Of a stretch of 41,850 bases of DNA, positions 1-10,235 are shown piece after piece. The notes beneath the pieces are model-generated. The model saw only the letters and a list, made by a program, of their open reading frames with translations, had not been told where the DNA came from and ran no database searches. The stretch comes from Zygnema cylindricum (taxonomy: Eukaryota > Streptophyta > Zygnematophyceae > Zygnematales > Zygnemataceae), in contig JBBHKE010000987.1 of NCBI GenBank assembly GCA_037447655.1, positions 1 through 41,850 of the forward strand. Reading direction: 5' to 3'. Every line of letters starts with the position of its first letter. Position 1 is the first letter of the stretch. A program made the position numbers and the translations under genes.

Positions 1-1113
1 GTAGCAGGAAAGTTTTTTTTTTTTTTGGTTCCCTTTTGAAGGAAGATTATAGCCCAACATTCCCAGCTTTGATCCTCGAATTTTGTTGTCTCTCAGGATT
101 GTTGTTCTCTTAAGAATCCTTTCCCTTTTGTAGTATAAAGTTTGGTTTGAAGAAAGCTCAACAATGATATGTGGGTTACTTAATAAATCTGTTGTCGTGG
201 TTCTCCATGGGGTTATGTGCTTGTCGTTGCTTCTTATGGAGTTAATTGCTCGTGAAGTGAAAACAAGCTTACAAATAGGAACAGTGTAGGAACTGCTTTA
301 AAAATATATTTTACAAATGGTTTCACAACATGGCAAGTTTGGTAAAACTAAGGTTAATGAATAATCTTTGTAGCAGCTTCGTCAAAAATGTCAAGCAGTA
401 CCAGAGAAACTGCTGGATAAGTGGAACAATTTGAAGCAGTGGCTTAGCCATTCAAGTAGAGATCAATCCCTAACATATGGGAAAGCTTCCTTTCTGCCTG
501 CAGTCTCAATATCCTTCGTCTTTCCTCTCCCTTTCCCTCCTCATCTTGCCTTTTCAACTCCCTTTCTTTTTCTCTCATCTCAAGTCCTCTGGCTCGCGTT
601 ATGCTGGCCAGGGTCAAAGAATTTGGCTCCCCCGAATTGACATTCATTTGCATGCCAGCTGGCGAAGTATGGTTGGCTGCGAAAGTCAGTGCCAGATCAG
701 CTTTTTTTATTGCTGCAAACCCTAAAAAATTTGTAGACTTGAATTTGTCCGCCTGTGTTACCTGCTGGCGTGGAAGGACAGGCTGTGGGATATGGATGAA
801 AAGTGATTAGCAGCATGTAAATTTTTTTTTTGTACTTTTTTTTGCGAAAGTGAAGGAACTGCTGGAAGTCTGGCAGTATAGAGTATATATTTGTCTCAAC
901 CTGTAGGTGAAAAATCGACATATTTCTAGGATTTTTATATGCTTGCAGCTTTCCTTCCCTTGTTGATATTAATTCATTTCCCTCGCTAATATCAATCTTT
1001 ATTTATCTTGCTGATGTCAATCCTTTTCTCTGGCTGATATCGATCCCTTTTTTCCGTGGACATGTATTCCTTTCTCTCACTTTTAAAGACAGTTTTAAAA
1101 CTACCAAAAGAAC
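1..1113. other. Non-coding flank with diverged internal duplication
   Basis: No convincing gene is visible here. The short open frames overlap on both strands and have no recognisable content. The stretch 500-590 is CT-rich. Two segments recur further right: 267-345 matches 1314-1386, and 667-748 matches 1437-1518. The second copies lie in the first intron of the downstream gene. The region is probably promoter or intergenic DNA of the plus-strand gene that starts at 1114. Confidence 0.5.
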
Positions 1114-1518
1114 ATGCCTGATGAAATTTATGATTACGAGGAAGACGATGACTATGATCCTTACACTGAAAAAGGTGTGGAAAGAGAGAAGTCTATGTCT
1201 CGTAAAAAACGCCTAAGGTGATTATTATTTTTTTGACGTCAATTTGGCAAGAAATGTTTCCTGCTGGACATGATTTGTCAAATCATGTACAATTCTTTTT
1301 AGGGTATTTTTAGGCTTACAAATAGGAACAGTGTAGGAACTGCTTTTAAAATATGTTTTACAAATGGTGTCAAGACATGGCCAGGGTCTTTTTTTTTTGC
1401 GGGCCGGGGTCGCAGAAATTGGCTTGCCAGAATGAGGTATGGTTGGCTGCGAAAGTCAGTGCCAAATCATATTTTTTTATTGCTGCAAACTCTAAAAAAA
1501 TTGTAGACTTGAATTTGT
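267..1518 (+). repeat. Direct duplication, copies at 267-748 and 1314-1518
   Basis: The left copy holds two blocks, 267-345 (begins GCTTACAAATAGGAACAGTG) and 667-748 (GTATGGTTGGCTGCGAAAGT). The right copy holds the same blocks in the same order at 1314-1386 and 1437-1518. The left copy has about 320 extra bases, including a CT-rich tract, between its blocks. The second copy sits in intron 1 of the plus-strand gene, so the duplication spans that gene's first exon. It is either a local duplication or two insertions of one element; no terminal repeats or target duplications were found. Confidence 0.7.
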
Positions 1519-2443
1519 ATGCTGGACGCCGAAAACACACACGGAAAATACCCGGAAAGAGAAGTGTATAGTATAAGAATACCCGGAAAGCTGCAAATAC
1601 CTGGATCTATTTTCACGAAACTGGATTTTTATTAACTCGTATATAAACGTAGGTCATGCATGCAGTTTATGATGAAGCATTTAGTTTCATGAACGATTTG
1701 CAGGCTCGAGGATTTTAAAGGACCAGAAGAGGTGGCTGGGGGTGGAAGAGGAAAAGTATTGCGTGTTGGAGCAGATCCTTTGGAACAGTTGAAGGCCAAC
1801 GGTAAGTGCGAATTCTCCAAGGCGGATTTCTTTTACCCTATTGGATGTGACAAATAGTACAAGCAGGCAGGTAGCTTTTCTTAGCTTTTCCGCTAAGTGT
1901 TGTTCAAGTAGTATTGTGGCCACTTCTGCCAAGTCATTTTTTTTTCTTCACAGATGTGCGACAATTCTATGAATTCTTATATGAATTCTACTTATACTAC
2001 TTGTGATTGAAAGAATTCATTCCAAAGACTTGTCATTTGAAAGACAATTTTGACAAATTTATTGTTTGAAGTACAGGCCAAAATGGAGCTTCTGGAAAAT
2101 CTGAGCCAAGGATAGGGGCCGCATCATCTGTGCCTGTAAGTGATGTCCCTATTATTAGTGATGTTCGTCTGTCCCTATTATTGGAAACGAAATAGCTATA
2201 TAATGTAGGACATTGATGTGCATTGAAAACGAAAACACCTATATAATGTAAGACATTGATGTGCATTGAAACCGAAAAAAGATTAATTTATTAAATTCTT
2301 GAGACATCCTAATGTCTAATAGACATCATTTTTCACGTGTGAAGTCGGGAATGGTTAGTTTGGGCCTTCCCAAACCAAATGCATCTCGGGCAGTTAACAA
2401 TGGGAATCCTCCAGTCGAGGAATCCTCCAGTCGCTCCTGTTGA
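1114..2443 (+). pseudogene. Unrecognised four-exon gene with acidic N-terminus, broken near its end
   Basis: Four exons join in phase: 1114-1217, 1704-1801, 2077-2135 and 2345-2443. They give 119 codons and a TGA stop at 2441. Donors are GTGATT, GTAAGT and GTAAGT; acceptors include TTTGCAG and GTACAG. The start was chosen because the ATG opens a strongly acidic segment (residues 1-20, MPDEIYDYEEDDDYDPY) followed by a basic patch (SRKKRLR, residues 29-35). The middle is Gly/Ser-rich with no known domain. The TGA seems secondary: a 16-base tandem duplication at about 2408-2440 shifts the frame, and the next frame stays open for 50 more codons. I do not recognise the family. Acidic, disordered N-termini occur in many nuclear and translation factors, so this one is not diagnostic. 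Splicing is inferred, not observed. Confidence 0.55.
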
Positions 2444-3027
2444 TCTTAATGAAGTTGAAGCAATTTCATCAACATCATGTGCATCATCTAGTAATAACAG
2501 TAATAGAAGTAATATTGATAAACGTCTGTATCGAAGAGGAGGGAGGAGGGCGTGCTGTGCCTCAACTTCCTCCTACTGACAACTTCCTCCTGAGGGCAAA
2601 AGCTCACGACCTCTTGGGCTGTACCGCTACGTATACTCGTAATGCTTCGGCAAAACATGAGGCCCAACAAATCAGATGCGGCAAGCCTCTTCACCCAAAC
2701 AGCAGGCTGTCGTACTGTACTGTGCATCGTAAATGTTACATCAAACGTTTTCCCAATGTCACTGCATCCACTGCGCGTGGAAAAACAAAAACGCTACCAA
2801 AAAAATGGAGTAAAAGCTGGATGGTCGTGTTCTTTCGCTGCAACAACAGAGAAATACTGCCAAGATCATCACGACATTATGCGGAGGAAGTTATTCTGGA
2901 GAGCCTCATGAAGGCGGACCTCGCTGTCTGCCTTCCTCACCGAAAAAGGACACAACGTGGTGTTTATGCAACGAAATTTATTGTAAAAAAATTGGAGTTG
3001 TTGCTGGAACGGGAAGGTCACTTGTAG
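2379..3027 (+). pseudogene. Continuation of the broken gene, with a Cys/His cluster
   Basis: Two overlapping frames look like one former coding region. The frame ending at 2579 carries a Ser/Asn-rich stretch and then RLYRRGGR. The frame running to 3027 resumes with a similar Gly/Arg stretch and continues for about 150 residues. The second part contains C-x13-C-x2-H-x2-C (RCGKPLHPNSRLSYC, then VHRKC), a spacing compatible with zinc binding, and a Lys/Arg-rich segment after it. GC content is higher than in the surroundings, as expected for former coding sequence. No family was recognised. The frame switch in the purine run near 2537-2550 suggests an indel. Alternatives are a gene captured by a mobile element or an unannotated intron. 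Confidence 0.4.
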
Positions 3028-3040
3028 GTTTTGTGGAGGG

Positions 3041-3667
3041 GTGTTGGAGTTTTGTTCCGGGTTGGAAATGACAGCACAGATAGAGAGGGAGACGAGGCAA
3101 GATGAAAATGGAGATAAGATTGGTTATTTCGGTGTTGGTCAGAGGCTATCGTGGAACTGTGAATTCCGTAATTATAGTAAGGGTGCATTCTTCCTTGACG
3201 ACTTCATCGACATGCTCACGCTCATACGAAACTCCTCAGCATCCACTCGAACCTCGCATATCCCACCACCCCGACCCCCACCAAAGTGTCTTCGTGGCAC
3301 GTCTCCCATCGCTCACAAAGTAGCCTCACTCACGGCGAGCGACAACTGCCGCACGATTCTCCTTGGGGAGCCACCCACCCTACCTCAAGTTCTTGATTTG
3401 GCTGTCGCTCAACAATATACGTGCCAAGCTACCAACATCCAATCTGAGTTCACCTATGGTAAGCAGTTGAAGCAGTTGACTGCTCTGTCGATTGAGAGTC
3501 TGCAGAACACGAGGACCGACGAGGTTGGCATGACTACGGGGCATTATGCCCATTCGAACAATAATATCGAGTTGAATATATATGGAGTTAACATTGGTCG
3601 AGGTGACAAGAGCCGCGCTGGGAGGGATGATTGGATTAAGCGTATTCGCAGTTTGACGGATTACTAG
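3041..3667 (+). CDS. Unrecognised open frame, possible 3' part of the broken gene
   Basis: This open frame of about 208 codons begins at a GTG (3041), so a true start inside it is doubtful; the first ATG is at 3068. It is long for this AT-rich window and unusually GC-rich, which argues for real or former coding sequence. Visible features are a Pro-rich stretch (HIPPPRPPPK, about residues 74-83) and a C-terminal charged segment (GRGDKSRAGRDDWIKRIRSL). It lies 13 bases after the stop at 3027 and in a different frame, which suggests either a frameshifted continuation of the preceding frame or a separate exon. I do not recognise the protein. It ends at TAG 3665-3667. Confidence 0.4.
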   Translation: MLEFCSGLEMTAQIERETRQDENGDKIGYFGVGQRLSWNCEFRNYSKGAFFLDDFIDMLTLIRNSSASTRTSHIPPPRPPPKCLRGTSPIAHKVASLTASDNCRTILLGEPPTLPQVLDLAVAQQYTCQATNIQSEFTYGKQLKQLTALSIESLQNTRTDEVGMTTGHYAHSNNNIELNIYGVNIGRGDKSRAGRDDWIKRIRSLTDY

Positions 3668-4353
3668 ATTCGGAGGTGGCGCGAATGGGGTGTAGAGTCT
3701 TCCGTGTTGGTGGATGCGGTAACTGTTACTCTTGCAGATGCTTAAATGCATAAAATTAATGATGTAAGTTTTGTTATAAAAGGTTTGTAAGCTTTGTTAT
3801 GAAAGCTTATGATTTATGTTTTAAGAATTTGTTTTTTGTCTGCTTTTTCTGTTGACGGTGGTAATCTAGGTGTTTTTATGTTGAAACTTCGCTCAAAATT
3901 TCTCTAATTTCGCTTAATTGATGGAATGTCAGAGTTGCGGGTTATTTACTGTGGTATTAAACCAGGTTTTCCTATTTTGTTAGTTTTTTCTAGTTCACTC
4001 ATTTTTGTATTTTTGAATGCAAAACAGGACTTGCGAGAAAGGAAGATTTTCCGTATATCACTTATTTTTGCCCGAGATGTAATCATCTCAACAAAGCCGA
4101 TAATTACCGTCCAGAAGTTCCTCAATCTCAAGCTCCCTCTCCTCTCGAAATACCTTTGGATCAAAGAGAGAGTGATTTTCACGTCCACGAGGGTCCGGCT
4201 CCGAAAAGTTTGTCTTTCGGAAACACTTCATCGGAAATCGAAAACGCTTCCCGAGGATTCGATTTTTATTATATTTTTTATAACCTTTATTTTTATTTTA
4301 GGATAGAACAATATGAGATTGGCTCTTTGGAATGCATCTGATTTTGTAATAAT
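3668..4353. other. AT-rich stretch without recognisable content
   Basis: Probably 3' flank of the preceding decayed gene. The overlapping open frames at 3926-4341 have no recognisable motif and exist on both strands. No terminal repeats were found. Confidence 0.4.
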
Positions 4354-4552
4354 ATTTCAGCAGATACTCAATTCGATTTTTCTTAAGAGACGTTTTAATT
4401 GGACATTCCAGAAAATAGTCAATGTCAATTTTTCTTAAGTGACATTTTTATTGAATATTTCAGCAGATAGTCAATGTTGACTTTTCTTACGAGACATTTT
4501 AATTAAACATTTCAGCAGACAATCAATGTTGATTTTTGTTAAGAGACGTGGA
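4354..4552 (+). repeat. 51-52 bp tandem repeat, about 3.8 copies
   Basis: Units begin ATTTCAGCAGA or a close variant at 4354, 4405, 4457 and 4509. Each contains a variant of CAATGTTGATTTTTCTTAAG followed by AGACATTTTAATT. Spacing is 51, 52 and 52 bases. The last unit is incomplete and runs into AGACGTGGAGGG. Confidence 0.85.
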
Positions 4553-5022
4553 GGGATTTTAAAAGTTGGATTAGAAAATATGTTGCATTTCCCATCACAC
4601 TATTAAGCCATTTTCAAAAAGGGTTAAGAAAAGCACTTTATTATTATTATTGTTATTATCATTATTTTTTTTATTTTTTATTGGTCCTACAATTCCACGT
4701 GTTGACAGAAACGTGGATTGGCAGTGTCGGTTGTTGTGCTTGTCATGTGAAGGCCATGGGTTTTGCTTTATAAACTTTCTACAAGTTCGTTTCCCGCCAG
4801 AAAAAAATGGAGAAAATTGTCGTTGTAAGCTTCCCATCTGGTGGGAAATTGGGAGGCGACTTTTAGTCTGCCAAGTCCAATTTACCCTTTTAAGCCGTTC
4901 GCCGCTCTTTACAACGCGTATGCACAAATGCACGATGTACGGACGACCGTTCGAGAGTCAGGTTCATAGAAGTCCCATTCGTACGGATTTTGACTTTTTC
5001 CCGAAAACTACGTCGTATTCGC

Positions 5023-5251
5023 TACACCGCGAATCGTTATTAGCGTCTAAGGTTTTTTTCGCCACTTAAAGCATCTTTTCTCCGTACACACTTGTTTTAT
5101 TTTTTATTTGAGACCGCCAATCGGAAGCTGAGATTGCTACCTTTCAATCGCAACCGTCAGATCCGCAATCCAAAAAGTGTGTTCGAAGAAAAGATGTTTT
5201 AAGTGGCGAAAAAAACCTTGACGCTAATAAGTAATAACGATTCGCGGTGTA
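5023..5251. mobile_element. TA-TIR element, 229 bp, hairpin type
   Basis: The ends are TACACCGCGAATCGTTATTA and its complement. The inverted repeats run about 70 bases inward, with one small length difference near 5227-5237. Only TA is shared by the two flanks, so TA is the likely duplicated target. The element carries no coding capacity. This pattern fits a Tc1/mariner (Stowaway-like) miniature element; the assignment rests on the TA duplication alone. Confidence 0.85.
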
Positions 5252-5420
5252 GTTTCGTAAATTTCGTAGACTTCGTACGTCTCAGATTGTACGGAAATTG
5301 TAAGGACATTTAAAGAAAAAAACGCTGCTTCATTTGCGTGCGCGTATTTTTATTTGTCCCCCACTCCATCTTCAGAAGGAAACCGCCGTTGGAGACGCCT
5401 TCAATTTTGGCGCTCGCCGC

Positions 5421-5968
5421 TACACCGCCAATCGTTATTAGCGTTGTGTACACTAATTCCGTCCCGCTTTTTTTTTTTTTTATTCTCCATTAGCGTAGTT
5501 CATTCTATTTTTTTCTTTATTCTATTTAGGGTTATTTTTAGTACGTTGTCTCTTAAATAGAGTGGTGTACGGTCAGTGTCAGACCGTACATAAATGTACC
5601 TTTTTAAGTTAAAAAGTACAATAAATTAGTTTTAGTAACCGCGGACGCATGAGAATGTGCGTTCGTTCTTAAAAGGAAAAAAAACCAGGTCGTAAAAAAT
5701 CCCGCTCGCACATATTCGTCCGACAGCCGCGTTTCGACCGTGTGAATGTACGATTTGTGTACGATTTGTCAGATTTTGTACGGAGACTTATATTAGTGTA
5801 AGCATGTTTGCGACCGACATTTTTTTTTTCAAAGATCCAAATTACCATAACCAAACAATTAGAATGTATGATTTTTTCCAAAATTTTCAAATTCTAAAAC
5901 AGCGTACACCACGGTAACTATTTTTATACGCTAAAAAAACTTACACGCTAATAACGATTGGCGGTGTA
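5421..5968. mobile_element. TA-TIR element, 548 bp
   Basis: The ends are TACACCGCCAATCGTTATTA and TAATAACGATTGGCGGTGTA. Its sequence closely follows the copy at 7184-7743 over its whole length, including a shared internal GTAACCGCGGACGCATGAGAA. It has no open frame that looks like a transposase. The left flank (CGCTCGCCGC) and right flank (GTTCGCTGAAC) are the two halves of a 48-bp tandem repeat unit, so it inserted inside that array. Confidence 0.85.
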
Positions 5969-6112
5969 GTTCGCTGAACTTTTTACAGACGCCGTAAATT
6001 ACGGCGCTCGCCGCTAGTTCGCTGAACTTTTTAAAGACGCCGTAAATTCCGACGCTCGCCGCTAGTTCGCTGAATTTTTTAAAGACGCCGTAAATTTCGG
6101 CGCTCGCCGCTA
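5969..6112. repeat. 48-bp tandem repeat, three full units
   Basis: Units lie at 5969-6016, 6017-6064 and 6065-6112. Each reads GTTCGCTGAACTTTTT, then A[CA]AGACGCCGTAAATT, then CGCTCGCCGCTA. More unit-like sequence lies before the element at 5421 (5393-5420) and after the element at 6732 (6733 to about 6795), so the array was longer before two transposons split it. The unit length is a multiple of three, so the minus strand reads as a 16-residue repeat; this is probably incidental. Confidence 0.9.
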
Positions 6113-6732
6113 CACCGCGAATCGTAATTAGAGTAATGAAAAAATTAGAGTAAAAAAACAAAAAAAAACAATTAGAGTAATTGACGCTAATTTATGTGAT
6201 AGAGCTTTTTCAACTATGAAGTTTACTCTAATTTATTTAGTTATTCTATATTGGGTTATGTCGGCGATAATTATGTGCGCGATAATTATGAACACTAAAT
6301 TACGTAGACGTACAAAATGTGTCAGTCCGGTATAGTACTGACGTCATTATGACGCTAATGATGTTTGTCGCATTGAATGTCAGTTAATGTTCACACTGAC
6401 AACGATGCTGTCGACGGACGAGAGTTATGCGAACGACTTTTTTTCGAAGTGATTGACTTTTTTGTTTAGTGCGATTTCACGTGCGAGCGCGATTCCATTA
6501 AATCATTATTTGTACCTTTTTACTTATAAAAGTACAATTTTGCACAGTCAAACGTCGTCCGTACTCCACACTATTTAAAAAAGACATATATTATAATTTT
6601 TTACGCTAATTAAACCTCACCTAAATTAGAATAATGAAAAAATTAGGATCGATTACTCTATTTGATGTGATTGAGTCGAAATTTCGAGCAACCGAATTAG
6701 AGTAATTTACTCTAATTACGATTCGCGGTGTA
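6111..6732. mobile_element. TA-TIR element, 622 bp
   Basis: The ends are TACACCGCGAATCGTAATTA and its complement. ATTAGAGTAA-type motifs recur inside both ends. Its right half is shared with 34610-34812 and 35095-35317, and 6389-6680 is nearly identical to 11493-11775. It sits in the 48-bp array at the same position within the unit as the element at 5421. No coding sequence is recognisable. Confidence 0.85.
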
Positions 6733-7135
6733 GTTCGCTGAACTTTTTACAGACGCCGTAAATTCCGCCGCTCGACGCAAGTTCGTTGAACTTTTCATTT
6801 TTTTTATGTATTGAATATTTATTTTTTTTGAAATTTGAAAGTAAAAATAAGGTACGAATTTTAAAAAATCCGAAATCGTTTGATGCGTACTTTAGGTAGT
6901 AATCGTTAGCTTAATCCGTGCGTGTTATGCGCATGGGACATCTATGGTCAGGTTTGTATTGTACCTTCTGCCAAGGGTGCTTGAGTCAGGCGAAATTCGA
7001 CAAGAGCATGACCAATGCACGGAACTAAGTCACATGGAACCAGATGGACTTTTAACAGACGTTACCGCAGTAATGGTTCGTTAGGAAATCGTTGGTCAGA
7101 GAAATGCTCAACTTGTTTAAGACCCTTCGGCAAGC

Positions 7136-7183
7136 TACACCGTGAATCGCTATTAGCGTTAAGAAATGAGTCAATAACTACAG
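7136..7183. mobile_element. Solitary TA-TIR end
   Basis: TACACCGTGAATCGCTATTA at 7136 is an orphan end of the TA family. The complete 7184 element begins 48 bases later. No matching right end was found downstream, so the older element is probably truncated. Confidence 0.5.
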
Positions 7184-7743
7184 TACATCGCCAATCCTAT
7201 TAGCGTATTGAACGCTAATTCGGTCCCGTTTTTTTTTCCAAAATCTTAAATACCATAAACTATTATGTTTTTTACTTTACGCCATTTAGGGATTTTTGTC
7301 CAATTAGCGTAAAAACGATAGTATGTTGTCATTTAAATAGTGTGGTGTACGGTAAGTGTCATACCGTACAAAATTGTACCTTTTAAAGTGAAAAAGTATA
7401 ATTAATGAGTTTTAGTAACCGCGGACGCATGAGAATATGTGCTCTAAAAAGAGGATAAAATCGGGCTGTCAAATATCACGTTCGCACATATTCGTCCAAC
7501 AACCACGTTTCGACTGTGTGAATGTACGATTTGTTTACAATCAGTCAGATTTTGTTTAAGTACCTATATTAGTGTAAGCATGTTGCGACCAACATTTATT
7601 TATTTCAAAGACCCAAATCAGCATTGGTAAACAATTAGAATGCATGTTTTTTTTTTAAATTTCAAATTCCTAAATAGCGTAAATCACTATAATTATTCCT
7701 ATACGCTAAAGAAACCTGTACGCTAATAGCGATTGGCGGTGTA
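7184..7743. mobile_element. TA-TIR element, 560 bp, sister of the 5421 copy
   Basis: The ends are TACATCGCCAATCCTATTAG and its near complement CTAATAGCGATTGGCGGTGTA. The interior aligns with the 548-bp copy at 5421-5968 in the same orientation. The immediate flanks are CTACAG on the left and CTGTAA on the right, so TA is the only likely duplicated target. It is non-coding. Confidence 0.85.
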
Positions 7744-8872
7744 CTGTAAAAAAATAATTATTGTTATAAATTATAATTTGAGTTAAAGGCCTTTTGCCAA
7801 GAAAAAAAACAGCTCTAATTTATGCACATAACTCTAGTTCGGGTACATTTTTTATTTTTCCCATAGTGTTGCCGGTATAAGTTGTGCTCACGCAGTCGAT
7901 TTTTTAACATGTGAGAACAAGTTTGCGCGATTTTTCGCCGTCTTTATTGCTTAGAAACCACAGTACACCCATTGCGTTACATCGGAACGCTTTGAAAGTA
8001 GTACATAAATTCTTCGCTAAAGAAAAACTGAAAAAAGTAACAAGACTACGTTTCGGTTACATGGGAATATGTCCTTACTACATTTCGCGTGTCGACGCCT
8101 CTCACTTTCTCGTGTCGACAACGTTTCTTGACACTTTTTTTGTACTTTTGTACGAAACAACGAACACTTTTTGTAGGAACTGACGCATTTCGGACACTAT
8201 ACTAGTTAAAAACTGTTTAAATTGGTGTAATTGACGCTAATTACACTACAGCTATGTTAACGTATACGAAAAATCGTATGAGTAATTCTATTTTAGGTAA
8301 AGGTCAAAGTTTAGGGGCGCAAATATAGTGTTACTAAGAATAGGTGATTCACGGTGTCTTGAACCGAATTATATGCGCAGATTCAATATGCATTTTGTGT
8401 TGTGCGAACGAAAGTCCTTGTGTGTCATATATATAATATTTATATTATCAGCCAAAATTTGCCATCACGCCAAAAGCATCGTTACTGTAGTATTTGGACC
8501 AATTGTGTCTGTTCGATGAGAAGGCAGTTGCTTACTTGCTTATGAAGTTCCAAGATGTCCGGAGTTGGCGATTTCTCGATTCACTCTGACGTCAACACCA
8601 TGCGCAACATAGTGCTTTGACGAACTAGAGATATCCTATGTATAATATTTACGTGGCTCATACTTTGAAACACGTTTGACGTTGCGACGATTTTAAAATT
8701 AACAGTTTCTCTCGTGACTGTCTCAAGACATGATGCCTTTAAACAAGACCCTTATTTAGAAAAAATGACGATTTACCAGCCCAGCAAATTTTCAGTTGGC
8801 TGTTGCTTTTCAATCCTTTTTGGGTTTATAATCGTCTACGTCACACGGACTAAAGATAGAACTACAGTATTG
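7744..8872. other. Unassigned stretch between elements
   Basis: No gene is supported. A 90-codon plus frame at 7911-8183 has no recognisable motif and no splice context. 8221-8250 resembles a degraded TA-family end (TTGACGCTAATTACACTACAG). The rest looks like old repeat DNA. Confidence 0.35.
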
Positions 8873-9347
8873 TACACTGTCAATCGCTATTAGAGTAAAG
8901 GAATTAATAGCTAAAAAAAATAATTAGTGTTATCAACACTAATCGGGATTTTTGTTTTTTTGAAAAAAAATATATATACTAATTAATCCCTAACTGTAAT
9001 TTGGGTTGTCCTGAATAATAAATACCCGCCCTTTCGATGTCTACAGTAATATGTGTATTCGTACAAAATCTGACAATTCGTACGCCGTCGCGCTGTTCAC
9101 ACGGTCGACGGACGAACATATGAGAACGTGATTTTTGTCGACGAGTTTGCATCTCTTTCTTCCAGTGCACATTCACATGTGTGCGCAATAATGTTAAGTG
9201 TCTTTTTATGCATTGTAATCCAAAAAGTACCATTTCGTACGAAAATATCCTGTCCGTACGCCACACTATTTCCATCGCAGTGTACTTCCATTTATTAACG
9301 CTAATTGAAAAAAAAACCTCATTAAAATAATGGAAAAAATTGAATAA
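8873..9347. mobile_element. TA-TIR element, truncated on the right
   Basis: The left end is TACACTGTCAATCGCTATTAG. The interior matches the complement of the complete 516-bp element at 35321-35836, including a shared TTTTTGTCGACGAGTTTGCA. The right end is missing: the family sequence stops where a GGGTGAAGTTCC element begins at 9348. That element probably inserted into or deleted the right end. Confidence 0.75.
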
Positions 9348-9589
9348 GGGTGAAGTTCCATTAGGCCATTTTGTAATTGTACGACCAAGATTACAAAATG
9401 CGACAATTTGAACGAAGTTCCATTGCGCAGAGTTTGTAATGCACGTGTTAGCAAAAGAGTGGTGCCACGTAGATATAGATTGGTTATTGCAAATCGTCAA
9501 TAATTTTCACACTGACCAAAAATCTTCATTTGAATACCATGCACGAGCGTACCTGGTCATCGTGCAACACAACTTTTGTACTACTAGTA

Positions 9590-9884
9590 AATCACGCGCG
9601 TTACACGGGCATGGATTGTGTCCTATTTTTCATGCCCGTTACACGAGCTTGGACAGTGTTTCGTTTATCATGCCCGTTTTTCATGCCTGTTACACTTGGG
9701 ACCGTGTCCTGTTTATCAAAACGTCAAAGTACTATTGTACTGTTTTAAACTTCCTTACGGTCTGTTATAGACGCAACCCAAAACAAAACGATTGACGCAA
9801 ACCGGTTGACAAGATCGAGCAACCAAGATCGAACGGGGACAGTGTCCCGTTTATCATGCCCGTTTACACGGGCATGGACCGCGC
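9590..9884. repeat. Irregular short repeats (ACACGGGCATGG / TTATCATGCCCG)
   Basis: Variants of GTTACACGGGCATGG and CCGTTTATCATGCCCG alternate several times. A degenerate copy of the following 117-bp unit begins near 9708. This looks like a scrambled precursor of the regular array that follows. Confidence 0.6.
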
Positions 9885-10235
9885 CCTGTTTATCAAAACG
9901 TCTAAGTACTTTTTGTGCTATTCAAGGCGTTCGTATGTACATTTGTAGACGGAATCCAAAACTACACAACGATTGACGAAAATTTACAATTTGTCCCGCG
10001 GCCTGTTTATTAAAACGTCCAAGTACTTTTTGTACTATTCTAGGAGTCCGTACGTACATTTGTAGACGCAACCCAAAACTACACAACTATTGACGGAAAT
10101 TTGCTATTTGTCCCGCGTCCTGTTTATCAAAGCGTCTAAGTGCTTTTTGTACTATTCAAGGCGCCCGTACGTACATTTGTAGACGCGACCCAAAACTACA
10201 CAACGATTGACAGAAATTTGCGATTTTTACGGTAC
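9885..10235 (+). repeat. 117-bp tandem repeat, three copies
   Basis: Units begin CCTGTTTAT at 9885, 10002 and 10119, exactly 117 bases apart. Each contains AAGTRCTTTTTGTRCTATTC, CGTACGTACATTTGTAGACG or a close variant, and ACCCAAAACTACACAAC. The array lies inside the truncated GGGTGAAG element, and the complete relative at 23241-23979 lacks it, so it expanded in this copy. Confidence 0.9.

Noticed and set aside
5931-6161. Minus frame with a 16-residue repeat (IYGVFKKFSELAAS)
   Set aside because: It is the translation of a 48-bp tandem repeat that includes transposon ends; there is no start or splice context.
8979-9500. 173-codon minus frame, with similar peptides in the 35588-35890 plus frame
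   Set aside because: Both fall inside members of a short TA-family element. The frame crosses an element border at 9348 and is not kept intact between copies.
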